Below, piece by piece: positions 42,041-49,321 of a DNA stretch of 64,000 bases. Each line of letters starts with the position of its first letter. The first letter of the stretch is position 1. Both the position numbers and the translations under genes were made by a program. A model generated the notes under the pieces. That model did not search any database and was not told where the DNA came from. It saw nothing but the letters and a program-made list of their open reading frames with translations. Origin of the DNA: Lentzea kentuckyensis (GTDB lineage: Bacteria > Actinomycetota > Actinomycetes > Mycobacteriales > Pseudonocardiaceae); the NCBI RefSeq assembly GCF_002150765.1, contig NZ_MUYM01000028.1, forward strand, positions 68,815 through 132,814, read 5' to 3'.

Positions 42041-43603
42041 GTCCCGGCGCTGTTCGTCCATGGTGCGAAGCACGTCCTTGGTCACCTTCCCCGCCGCGTT
42101 GCGGGGGAGTGCGCTGACGATCACGAGATCCCTGGGCATCTTGAAGGAGGCGAGCCGTCCGTCGAGGAACCCGGTCAGATCCCGCAGGGACATCTCCGTG
42201 CCGGCCGCGACGGTGACGAACGCGACCGGTACCTGGCCCCAGCGCTCGTCCGCCCTGCCGATCACCGCGACCTCGAGCACCGAAGGGTGCTCCGCGATGG
42301 CGTTCTCCAGTTCGGCACAGTAGATGTTCTCGCCACCGCTGATGATCATGTCCTTCTTGCGGTCGACCACCCAGACGAAGCCCTCGTCGTCCTGCCTGAC
42401 CAGATCACCGGAGTGGAACCAGCCTCCCGCGAACGCCTCCGCGGTCTCCCGCGGCTTGTTCCAGTACCCCTGAGTCACGGTGGGCCCGCGATAAACGATC
42501 TCGCCGACCTCGCCCGTGGCGACGTCGTTCATGGTGTCGTCGACGATGCGGTACTGGATCGTCGGGATCGGCCGGCCCACGGAGCCGAGCTTGCGCGACG
42601 AGTCCTCGCCGCGCAGGACACAGGTGATCGGTGAGGTCTCGGTCTGGCCGAACACAGCCACGTTCAGGGCGCCGGGGAACTTCTCGGCCATGGCCCGCAG
42701 CGTCGCCCGGCTCGCGGGGGCGGCACCCCAGCTGATGATCCGCAGCTTCAGATCGCGCTTACCGATGTCCGGCTGGGCGCAGATCAGATCCCACTGCTGC
42801 GGAACGTTGAACACCACAGTGGCACCCTCGCGTTCGTAGGCGTCGAGTACCGCCCGTGGGTCGAAGGCGCCGAGCGGGTGGATCACGACCGTGCCGCCGA
42901 CCAGGATGTTGGCCACTATCGAACCCAGACCCGCGATGTGGAAGAAGGGCGCGGTCAGGAAGCCGATGTCGGAGTCGTCGAACATCTCCATCGCCCGCAC
43001 GCAGGTGAGCGCCTGCAGTTGCAGGTTGCGATGGGAGAGCAGGACTCCCTTCGGCCGGCCGGTGGTGCCCGAGGTGTACATGATCAGCGCCGTCGACTCC
43101 TCGCCGACGTCGGGCAGTTCCATCGGCTCATGTGCGGACAGGAACTCCTCGTACGCGGCGTGCGCTCCGGCCCTGTCCGGTTCTCCGACGACGATCACCG
43201 TGCCGATCGACGCGGCGCGCGGCACGCTCTCGAACAGCGACAGCAGCTGGGCGTCGACGACGACGGCCGACGGCGTGCAGTCGGCCAGGACGTGGTCGAG
43301 CTCCCGCGGTGCGAGCCGGAAGCTGAGCGGGACGGCCATGGCTCCCAGACTGTTGGCCGCGAACACGCTTTCCACGAACCACGGGTGGTTCAGGGTGAGC
43401 ATCGCGACGCGGTCGCCCTCAGCCACGCCTCGGGCGGCGAGCGCGGCGGCCAGTCTCAGCGACCGCCGCGACAACTGTGCCCAGGTCGTGGTCTGCCCGA
43501 GATAACGCAGTGCCGGCTTGTCCGGTCGCATCATCGCGTGGGTGGCGGCGTGCGCCATCCAGTGATGCCGAAAGGACCAGGCTGGAACCGCGGTGGTCGG
43601 CAT
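42035..43603 (-). CDS. Acyl-CoA synthetase (AMP-forming, FadD-like)
   Basis: 522 residues from an ATG at 43603. The AMP-binding P-loop is YTSGTTGRPKGV (176-187). Other ANL blocks: FNVPQQWDLI, GQTETSPITCVLRGED, GEIVYRGPTVTQGYWN, WFHSGDLVRQDDEGF, VDRKKDMIISGGENIY and the C-terminal catalytic lysine in PRNAAGKVTKDVL. It activates a carboxylic acid as CoA ester for the dehydrogenase next door. The substrate range (medium/long chain or cyclic acid) is unknown. Confidence 0.92.
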   Translation of the reverse strand: MPTTAVPAWSFRHHWMAHAATHAMMRPDKPALRYLGQTTTWAQLSRRSLRLAAALAARGVAEGDRVAMLTLNHPWFVESVFAANSLGAMAVPLSFRLAPRELDHVLADCTPSAVVVDAQLLSLFESVPRAASIGTVIVVGEPDRAGAHAAYEEFLSAHEPMELPDVGEESTALIMYTSGTTGRPKGVLLSHRNLQLQALTCVRAMEMFDDSDIGFLTAPFFHIAGLGSIVANILVGGTVVIHPLGAFDPRAVLDAYEREGATVVFNVPQQWDLICAQPDIGKRDLKLRIISWGAAPASRATLRAMAEKFPGALNVAVFGQTETSPITCVLRGEDSSRKLGSVGRPIPTIQYRIVDDTMNDVATGEVGEIVYRGPTVTQGYWNKPRETAEAFAGGWFHSGDLVRQDDEGFVWVVDRKKDMIISGGENIYCAELENAIAEHPSVLEVAVIGRADERWGQVPVAFVTVAAGTEMSLRDLTGFLDGRLASFKMPRDLVIVSALPRNAAGKVTKDVLRTMDEQRRDL

Positions 43604-43813
43604 GTGACCACTCCTCTCCGGTGCCGGATCGGCGTCGATCGCCGGGCCAGTATGCCTGCCGCGCAGCTGGCTGAGAAGGATTATGTAAATCAGAAATCAC
43701 GCAGCGGCCGGTCGGGGGAGCGCCGCGCCGGGAAGGTCTCCTGGGTGCGATTCGTTCCGTGGTTCACTGGCGCACATGGGCCTGCTTTCGCGGATGTTCG
43801 ACCGGGGGCCGGG

Positions 43814-44992
43814 GTGACCGCCGAGTCGGCTGCGGCCGTGCGGCCGCGCAACCGCCGGCAACTCATCGTCGACGCGGCCGGCCGAGCTTTCAGCGAGCAC
43901 GGCTACCACGCGGCGTCCATGGAGGAGATCGCCGCCGGTGTCGGCATCACCGCGGCGGCCCTGTACCGGCACTTCCCGAACAAGTACGCGCTGTTCGCCG
44001 AGTGTGCGAACGTCATGGTGGATCGGCTGGTCGCCGCACTGGGCGAGATGGCTCCAGAAGCGGCCCTGGCGGACGTGCTCGCCGCCCTCGCGCGGGTCAC
44101 GATCGCCCATCGCGCTTCGGGCGGCGTGTACCGGTGGGAGGCCCGCTACCTCAACCGCGAGGACCGCCGGATGCTCCGGACGAAGTTCGGGCACGTCGTA
44201 GGCAGGGTGACCGACGTGCTGCGGCGCGAGCACCCGCTACCCGACGAGCCCCTGCGAGCCGCGGCGGCCCTCGGGGTGATCGGGTCCATCACGATGCACC
44301 ACACCTCGATCTCACCACGCCGGGCCGAAGAACTGCTGGTGGAGTCCGCCATGCGCGTGGCCGCGACCGACCCCGCAGCCGCCGGAAGCGCCCGCCGCGT
44401 CGAACTCCCTGCACAGCCCGTGCCTCGCACTCGGCGCGCGGAGATCCTCGCGGCCGCCATCCCCCTGTTCGAGCGGGACGGGTTCGCCAGCGTCACGAAC
44501 GGCATGATCGCCGAGGCGGTGGGCCTGGTTCCCTCCGCGCTCTACCGGTACTTCCCCGGCAAGGCCGACATCCTGGCGGCGGCCTGCATGCAGGCCGCCG
44601 GACTGCTGAGCCAGGCGGTGGAACAGAACCTCCGCGGCGTCGCCGATCCTCACGACGCCGTGACAGCGCTGGCGGCCACCTACGTGGCCTACAGCTTCGA
44701 GCACACCGCACTCACCAGCGTCGCCGACGCCGAACTCGCCGGCCTGCCGCCCACCGTGCGGCGGCCCCTGGTCGTCGCGCAGCGCGAGCACATCGCCGTG
44801 TGGGAGCAGCAACTGCGGTTGGCACGTCCAGAACTCGACTCGCGCCAAGCGCGAACGCTGGTGCACGCCGGGTTCGGCGTGGTCGTCGAAGCCGGACGCA
44901 GCCTGCGCTGGCGGGACAGCCCCGCCCACCGCGACGCCGTCGCCGCTCTGGTGGTGAGTGCTCTGGGACTTGTGGGCGGATCTGCTGCGTGA
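43814..44992 (+). CDS. Tandem TetR regulator (two TetR modules in one chain)
   Basis: 392 residues from the GTG at 43814. The first module begins RRQLIVDAAGRAFSEHGYHA, with the helix-turn-helix ending ALYRHFPNKYALFAE. A second DNA-binding module at about 205-255 reads RAEILAAAIPLFERDGFAS, ending ALYRYFPGKADILAA, and is followed by its own ligand domain. Normal TetR proteins are about 200 residues with one module and act as dimers, so this is a natural covalent duplication. The gene lies divergent from acyl-CoA synthetase and may repress this lipid module. An ATG frame (MGLLSRMFDRG) upstream ends at a TGA overlapping the GTG. Confidence 0.87.
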   Translation: MTAESAAAVRPRNRRQLIVDAAGRAFSEHGYHAASMEEIAAGVGITAAALYRHFPNKYALFAECANVMVDRLVAALGEMAPEAALADVLAALARVTIAHRASGGVYRWEARYLNREDRRMLRTKFGHVVGRVTDVLRREHPLPDEPLRAAAALGVIGSITMHHTSISPRRAEELLVESAMRVAATDPAAAGSARRVELPAQPVPRTRRAEILAAAIPLFERDGFASVTNGMIAEAVGLVPSALYRYFPGKADILAAACMQAAGLLSQAVEQNLRGVADPHDAVTALAATYVAYSFEHTALTSVADAELAGLPPTVRRPLVVAQREHIAVWEQQLRLARPELDSRQARTLVHAGFGVVVEAGRSLRWRDSPAHRDAVAALVVSALGLVGGSAA

Positions 44993-45086
44993 CCCCGATC
45001 GCACCGCGCGCTACCTCGATCCGAGGACGTGTCCGCAGGTGCGGGTGACCGTCTGACCGCCACCGGGCAGTGAGTCACGACTACGG

Positions 45087-45107
45087 CACGGGTGGCCACG
45101 TCCCGTG
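45087..45107. terminator. Weak stem-loop between convergent genes
   Basis: CACGGG and CCCGTG arms with a 9-base loop between the tandem-TetR and ABC permease gene ends. It is short and without a T-run, so only a candidate. Confidence 0.28.
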
Positions 45108-45144
45108 TCGGAGGTCGTTTCCAGACCCTCGGCTGCCCGGCGGG

Positions 45145-45888
45145 CTACTGGCTTGATCGCTGCAGGTTGCGCAGGAGATGTGCCTCGACGCGGGCGAGGA
45201 CGGTGGCGGTCAGGTGACCGAAGGTGCCGACGAGGAGGAGCAAGCCCCAAACGGCAGGCGCGTCGAGGTTCTGCTGGCGTTCGACGAGGAGACGGCCGAT
45301 GCCGTGTCCGGTGCCGAAGATGTCGACCAGGAGCGCCACGATCATCGCGATGGACGAAGCCACGCGGGTGCCGAGCATGATCGCCGGTGCGAGGGACGGC
45401 AGGACGAACTTCCGCCAGCGGGCAACGGGCGAGAAACCGAGCGTGCGTGCGGTCTCGAGCCGAACGGCGGGGATGGCTCGCGTGGCGGTGACGGCGTTGA
45501 GCAGGATGGGCCAGACCACGGCGAATGCCACAGTGAGGACGCTCGTGAGCCGGCTTGTTCCGAGCAGCAGGACAGCGACCGGCACGAGGGCGGCGCCGGG
45601 CACCGTGGCGATGAAGTCCAAGGACGGCGTGAGTGCACGGTCGACGTGGCGGGACGACCCGATGACGGCGCCGGTGAGCGCACCGGCGATCACGGCGACG
45701 AGGAGTCCGAGCAGGTAGGTCGACATGGTCTCCGCGAGTGCCGCCAGCAGTACACCGTCGGCGTGCAACTCGGCCAGGGAGCTGAACCACTCGGCCGGTG
45801 GTGGGAATGCGATCGAGGCGGTGTCGCCCATCAGCTGCCACCCGGCGAGCAGTGCGAGGAGAGGGAGGAGCCCGCGGTGGGTTCTCAT
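45145..45888 (-). CDS. ABC transporter permease (SsuC/TauC type), second copy
   Basis: 247 residues from the ATG at 45888, overlapping the stop of the other permease gene (ATGA). About six membrane helices with the BPD_transp_1 signature region (TARTLGFSPVARWRKFVLPSLAPAIMLG, here TARTLGFSPVARW and VLPSLAPAIMLG). It forms the channel with its partner permease; transporters of this type more often use one permease twice, so this one is a heteromeric pair. Confidence 0.88.
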   Translation of the reverse strand: MRTHRGLLPLLALLAGWQLMGDTASIAFPPPAEWFSSLAELHADGVLLAALAETMSTYLLGLLVAVIAGALTGAVIGSSRHVDRALTPSLDFIATVPGAALVPVAVLLLGTSRLTSVLTVAFAVVWPILLNAVTATRAIPAVRLETARTLGFSPVARWRKFVLPSLAPAIMLGTRVASSIAMIVALLVDIFGTGHGIGRLLVERQQNLDAPAVWGLLLLVGTFGHLTATVLARVEAHLLRNLQRSSQ

Positions 45889-46652
45889 GTCGCGCCCGCC
45901 TGGTCGAGGTTCGCCGCGCTGCCGGGCAGACCGATCCGGACCGCCTGGCGCAACGTCGCGTTGAGCACAGCGCCGACGACGCCGCAGATCAGGGCGTATG
46001 CCCACATGCGCGCGGGATCGAGTGCCTGCATGGACTGGATGAGGCCGCCGCCGAGACCTTCGGGCGTTATGATCATCTCGACGACGACGGTGACCAGCAG
46101 CGCGATCATCCCGGCGACCCTGGCCCCCGCCAGCCATGCCGGGAGCACCGCGGGGAACACGATCGTTCGGAGGGTCTTGGCCCTCGTGAGTCGCAGCGTT
46201 CGCGCGACGTCGTGCAGGCGCACGGGAACGGTGGCGACCGCGCCTGCGGTGTTGACCAGCACGGGCCATTGGGCGGCCCAGGTCGCGAGAATCAGTTCGG
46301 TGCCAGGACCAGGACCGAACTGCAGCAATGCGACAGGCAACAATGCGACCGCGGGGATCGTGCGCAGGAAGTCGACCGAGGCCATGAGATAGACCCGCAC
46401 CGGCGGCAGTGAACCGATCGCGAAGCCCAGGGCGCCACCCAGCGCGAGCGCGAGTGCGGCCGCGAAGACGACGATCGCGAGGGTGCGGGCGAGGTCGGCG
46501 ACGAGTTCGCCCGATGCGGTGAGCGCGACCAGTGATTCAGCGACGTCGACCGGCGCGGGCAAGTAGCTGTAGCGCAGCACACCGGTTGACACCAGCAGTT
46601 GCCACGCGCCGATGAAGGCGAGCGGGACCAGCAGCCCGACGCGACTAACCAT
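45885..46652 (-). CDS. ABC transporter permease (SsuC/TauC type), first copy
   Basis: 255 residues, six membrane helices, with the EAA-like loop VARTLRLTRAKTLRTIVFP and VLPAWLAGARVAGMIAL. It overlaps the ATP-binding gene upstream by 8 bases and the second permease by 4. It is similar in plan to the second permease but clearly diverged, so an old duplication. Confidence 0.88.
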   Translation of the reverse strand: MVSRVGLLVPLAFIGAWQLLVSTGVLRYSYLPAPVDVAESLVALTASGELVADLARTLAIVVFAAALALALGGALGFAIGSLPPVRVYLMASVDFLRTIPAVALLPVALLQFGPGPGTELILATWAAQWPVLVNTAGAVATVPVRLHDVARTLRLTRAKTLRTIVFPAVLPAWLAGARVAGMIALLVTVVVEMIITPEGLGGGLIQSMQALDPARMWAYALICGVVGAVLNATLRQAVRIGLPGSAANLDQAGAT

Positions 46653-47433
46653 GATCGGCGCGCAGGGCTTCCCAGAGTTGGTGCCGGACTCGCAGATAGC
46701 CGGGTAGTTCTCGGGTGACGAGCTGGTCGCGCGGGCGAGGCAGGCCGGTCGGCAAGGCTCTGGTGATGGTGCCCGGTGCGCCGGTGAGGACGAGCACGCG
46801 GTCGCTGAGGTAGATCGCCTCGTCCAGGTCGTGGGTGATGAACACGATCGTCGCGCGGGTCCGCTCGTGGATGTTCAGCAGCACGTCCTGCAAAGCCGCC
46901 TTGGTGAGCGCGTCGAGTGCGCCGAACGGCTCGTCCATCAGCAGGACGGTCGGTTGCAGCGCCAGCGCTCTGGCGATCTGGACGCGCTGCGCCATGCCGC
47001 CGGAGAGTCGCCGCGGGTACTCCTTGCCGCGTCCGTCCAGTTCGACCAGACGCAGCGCCCGCTCCACCCGCGCACGCCGCTCCCGCCGGGGCACCCTGCC
47101 CTCCAGTCCGAGGGCGACGTTGCGCTCAACGGTGCGCCACGGCAGCAGTGCGTTGTCGTAGTCCTGGAAGACCACGACGACGTCGGCAGGTGGTCCGTGC
47201 ACCGCGCAGTTGCCCAGGAACACGGTGCCCGAGGAGGGGGCGAGCAGGCCGCCGAGCACCCCCAACAGCGTGGTCTTGCCGACTCCGGAACGGCCGACGA
47301 TGCCGACGATCTCGCCGGCGGCGACGTCGAAGGAGATGTCCCGCACGATCTGCCGGGGGCCGTCGGTGGAGTTCAGCCGAACCCCGAGTGAGTCGACCTC
47401 GTACGCGACCGCGGTCCGCTCGGCGGTGCTCAC
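46645..47433 (-). CDS. ABC transporter ATP-binding protein (SsuB/TauB type)
   Basis: 262 residues from the GTG at 47433 (overlapping the upstream stop as GTGA). Walker A GRSGVGKT (47-54), Q-loop VFQDYDNALLPWRTV, signature LSGGMAQR (143-150), Walker B LLMDEPFGALDALT (164-177) and the switch His in FITHDLDEA. This is the nitrate/sulfonate/taurine class. It powers uptake of the ligand bound by the lipoprotein encoded upstream. Confidence 0.93.
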   Translation of the reverse strand: MSTAERTAVAYEVDSLGVRLNSTDGPRQIVRDISFDVAAGEIVGIVGRSGVGKTTLLGVLGGLLAPSSGTVFLGNCAVHGPPADVVVVFQDYDNALLPWRTVERNVALGLEGRVPRRERRARVERALRLVELDGRGKEYPRRLSGGMAQRVQIARALALQPTVLLMDEPFGALDALTKAALQDVLLNIHERTRATIVFITHDLDEAIYLSDRVLVLTGAPGTITRALPTGLPRPRDQLVTRELPGYLRVRHQLWEALRADHG

Positions 47434-48410
47434 GGACGGTCCTGCCAGACGAGCTCGCGCACGTCGGGTTCGGTGTCGATGGTGCCGACGGCCCGGGAGA
47501 TGGCGACGTACGGACGCAGGTCCTCCGGCGTGATGTCGATCGTCCACTCGGGCAGCGGCGACCGCTGGGCGACCTCTGGTGGCATCGCCAGCCACGTTTG
47601 CAGGTACTCGCGGGCCTCGGCGTCGTGGCCGTTCAGGTAGTCGACGGCCTCCTGCAGTGACTTGCGCCAGGCCCTGATCACGCCGGGATGCTCGCGCGTG
47701 TACGCCGCAGTGGCCGCGAACAGCGCCGTCATGCCGCTGGTGACCTTGCCGTCGCTCGCTTTCCGCACCGCCGCGGTGACCACTTCGGACTGCAGGTGGA
47801 ACCCGCGGTCCAGCAGTGCGCTGCTGAACGGGATTCCGGCCACGACGGCATCGACGCGGCCGGCGTCCAGCTGGTCGCCCATCGCCGGGAACGGCGTCTG
47901 CACGAACTCGACCTCGTTGAGGCCGACGTTTTCCTTCAGCAGCAGGTACTTCAGAGAGTCCGTGATCGTGCCGGTCAACGCGGGGACGGCGATCTTCTTG
48001 CCCTTGAGCATCCCGAACGAGTCAAGGGATCGGTCCTTGGTGAACAGGGCTCCGTTCGGGCTGCCGGGCGTCGAGCGTTGCATCCGGTTGACCACCTGGA
48101 GGTCCAGGCCCTTGCCGGCGGCCACCAGCACGATCGTCGGGAGGCTGAAGGCGATGTCGTACTGGCTGTTCGTCAACGCGGGCGCGAACGTCGCGGGGTC
48201 CTGAGCCTCGGTCCGCTCGATGCGCAACCCGTTGCGCGCGAAGATCCCCCGCTCGTCCGCGACGTGCACCGGCAGCGTGCTGCCCAGCGGGATCATCGCC
48301 ACCCGCACCTCGGTGACCCCGTCCGGCGAGGACGGGGCATCGGTTCCGCAGGCGCCGATCGCACCGGTCAGCAGCAGGACCGCCGCAGCGCGGATCCAGT
48401 TCCTCTTCAT
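47430..48410 (-). CDS. ABC transporter substrate-binding lipoprotein (NMT1/SsuA type)
   Basis: 326 residues from the ATG at 48410, with GAGG upstream; a start seven codons earlier is possible. The lipobox LTGAIGAC is followed by the NMT1/THI5-like fold (VRVAMIPLGSTLPVHVADER, YDIAFSLPTIVLVAAGKG, GKKIAVPALTGTITDSLKYLL). Ligands of this class are sulfonates, nitrate, thiamine precursors or pyrimidines; none can be chosen here. It is the first gene of a four-gene importer operon with no enzyme gene attached. Confidence 0.88.
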   Translation of the reverse strand: MKRNWIRAAAVLLLTGAIGACGTDAPSSPDGVTEVRVAMIPLGSTLPVHVADERGIFARNGLRIERTEAQDPATFAPALTNSQYDIAFSLPTIVLVAAGKGLDLQVVNRMQRSTPGSPNGALFTKDRSLDSFGMLKGKKIAVPALTGTITDSLKYLLLKENVGLNEVEFVQTPFPAMGDQLDAGRVDAVVAGIPFSSALLDRGFHLQSEVVTAAVRKASDGKVTSGMTALFAATAAYTREHPGVIRAWRKSLQEAVDYLNGHDAEAREYLQTWLAMPPEVAQRSPLPEWTIDITPEDLRPYVAISRAVGTIDTEPDVRELVWQDRP

Positions 48411-48482
48411 GGCGGGCCACCTCGTTGACACTCGCTCGTATGCGTTATCGATCGATCACAGCCGGATGTAACAGCAGCTCAC

Positions 48483-49295
48483 TCAACGCGGCCGCCGTCC
48501 CCACACCGAGACCATCCACAGCGACGCGGGAAACAACTGATCGGGCTCGGCGAGGCAGGCGCGGTACCGGTCGACGTCGGCGGCGGTCATCAGGCCGGCG
48601 GTGACGATCTGGTCCTTGACGAGGTCGACCGTCGCCAGGGTGAACCTCGCGACCGGCCGCGTGCGCAGCGGCACCGCGAAACTCTCACCTCCGAGGTCGC
48701 TCAGCCCAGCACCGCGCACCAGCTGCGGCACCCGCAGGCCGAGGCCCGGGTCACCGCCGCGCCGCACGATCAGGGCGTTTATCGCACGCCGCATCTGGTG
48801 GGCGAGGACGGCAGCCTCGTCGTCCGCGGGCTCAAGGCACTCGGTCGGCGCCGAGCTCATCTGCTCCAGCAGCAACCATCCGCCCGGCTTGAGAGCCGCG
48901 ATCATCGGCCGCAGCGCCGTCAGGGGCGCGAAACCCAGCACGGCGCGGGCGTGCACCAGGTCGAACGCCGCCTCGGGCAGCGTGTCGGCGCCGATGTCGT
49001 GGGTGCGCAGTTCCAGGTTCGGGGCCGGCGGCGCCGCGAACACACTGGTGTCGATGTCGGTGGCGAGCACGTACCCGGCCGGGCCGACACGATCACTCAA
49101 GTAGCCGGCGATCGAGCCGTGGCCGACGCCGACCTCGAGACACCGCCAGCCGGGGCCGACGCCCAGGCCGTCCAGGTGCCGGCGGGTGGCCGGGTCGTAC
49201 AGGTCCTCCAGCAGGGCGAGCCGGGCACCCGCGTCTGGTGTGGAGTTGCCGAACGGGTAACAGGACGCTGCCGCACACCGACTGTCAGGGCACAT
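48483..49295 (-). CDS. Class I SAM-dependent methyltransferase
   Basis: 270 residues from the ATG at 49295. SAM-binding motifs: CLEVGVGHGSIAGYLSDRVG, VLATDIDTSVF, FDLVHARAVLGF and ALKPGGWLLLEQMSS. The start is 26 bases from the divergent LAL-regulator start, so the two genes share a promoter region and the regulator may control this gene. It resembles methyltransferases that act on small molecules; the substrate is unknown. Confidence 0.85.
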   Translation of the reverse strand: MCPDSRCAAASCYPFGNSTPDAGARLALLEDLYDPATRRHLDGLGVGPGWRCLEVGVGHGSIAGYLSDRVGPAGYVLATDIDTSVFAAPPAPNLELRTHDIGADTLPEAAFDLVHARAVLGFAPLTALRPMIAALKPGGWLLLEQMSSAPTECLEPADDEAAVLAHQMRRAINALIVRRGGDPGLGLRVPQLVRGAGLSDLGGESFAVPLRTRPVARFTLATVDLVKDQIVTAGLMTAADVDRYRACLAEPDQLFPASLWMVSVWGRRPR

Positions 49296-49321
49296 GGGCT
49301 GATGATCGAGGCGGCGAACCG

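Noticed and set aside
42878-43813. N-terminal extension of the tandem-TetR frame by 312 codons
   Set aside because: This part is antisense to the acyl-CoA synthetase gene. The TetR homology begins right after the GTG at 43814.
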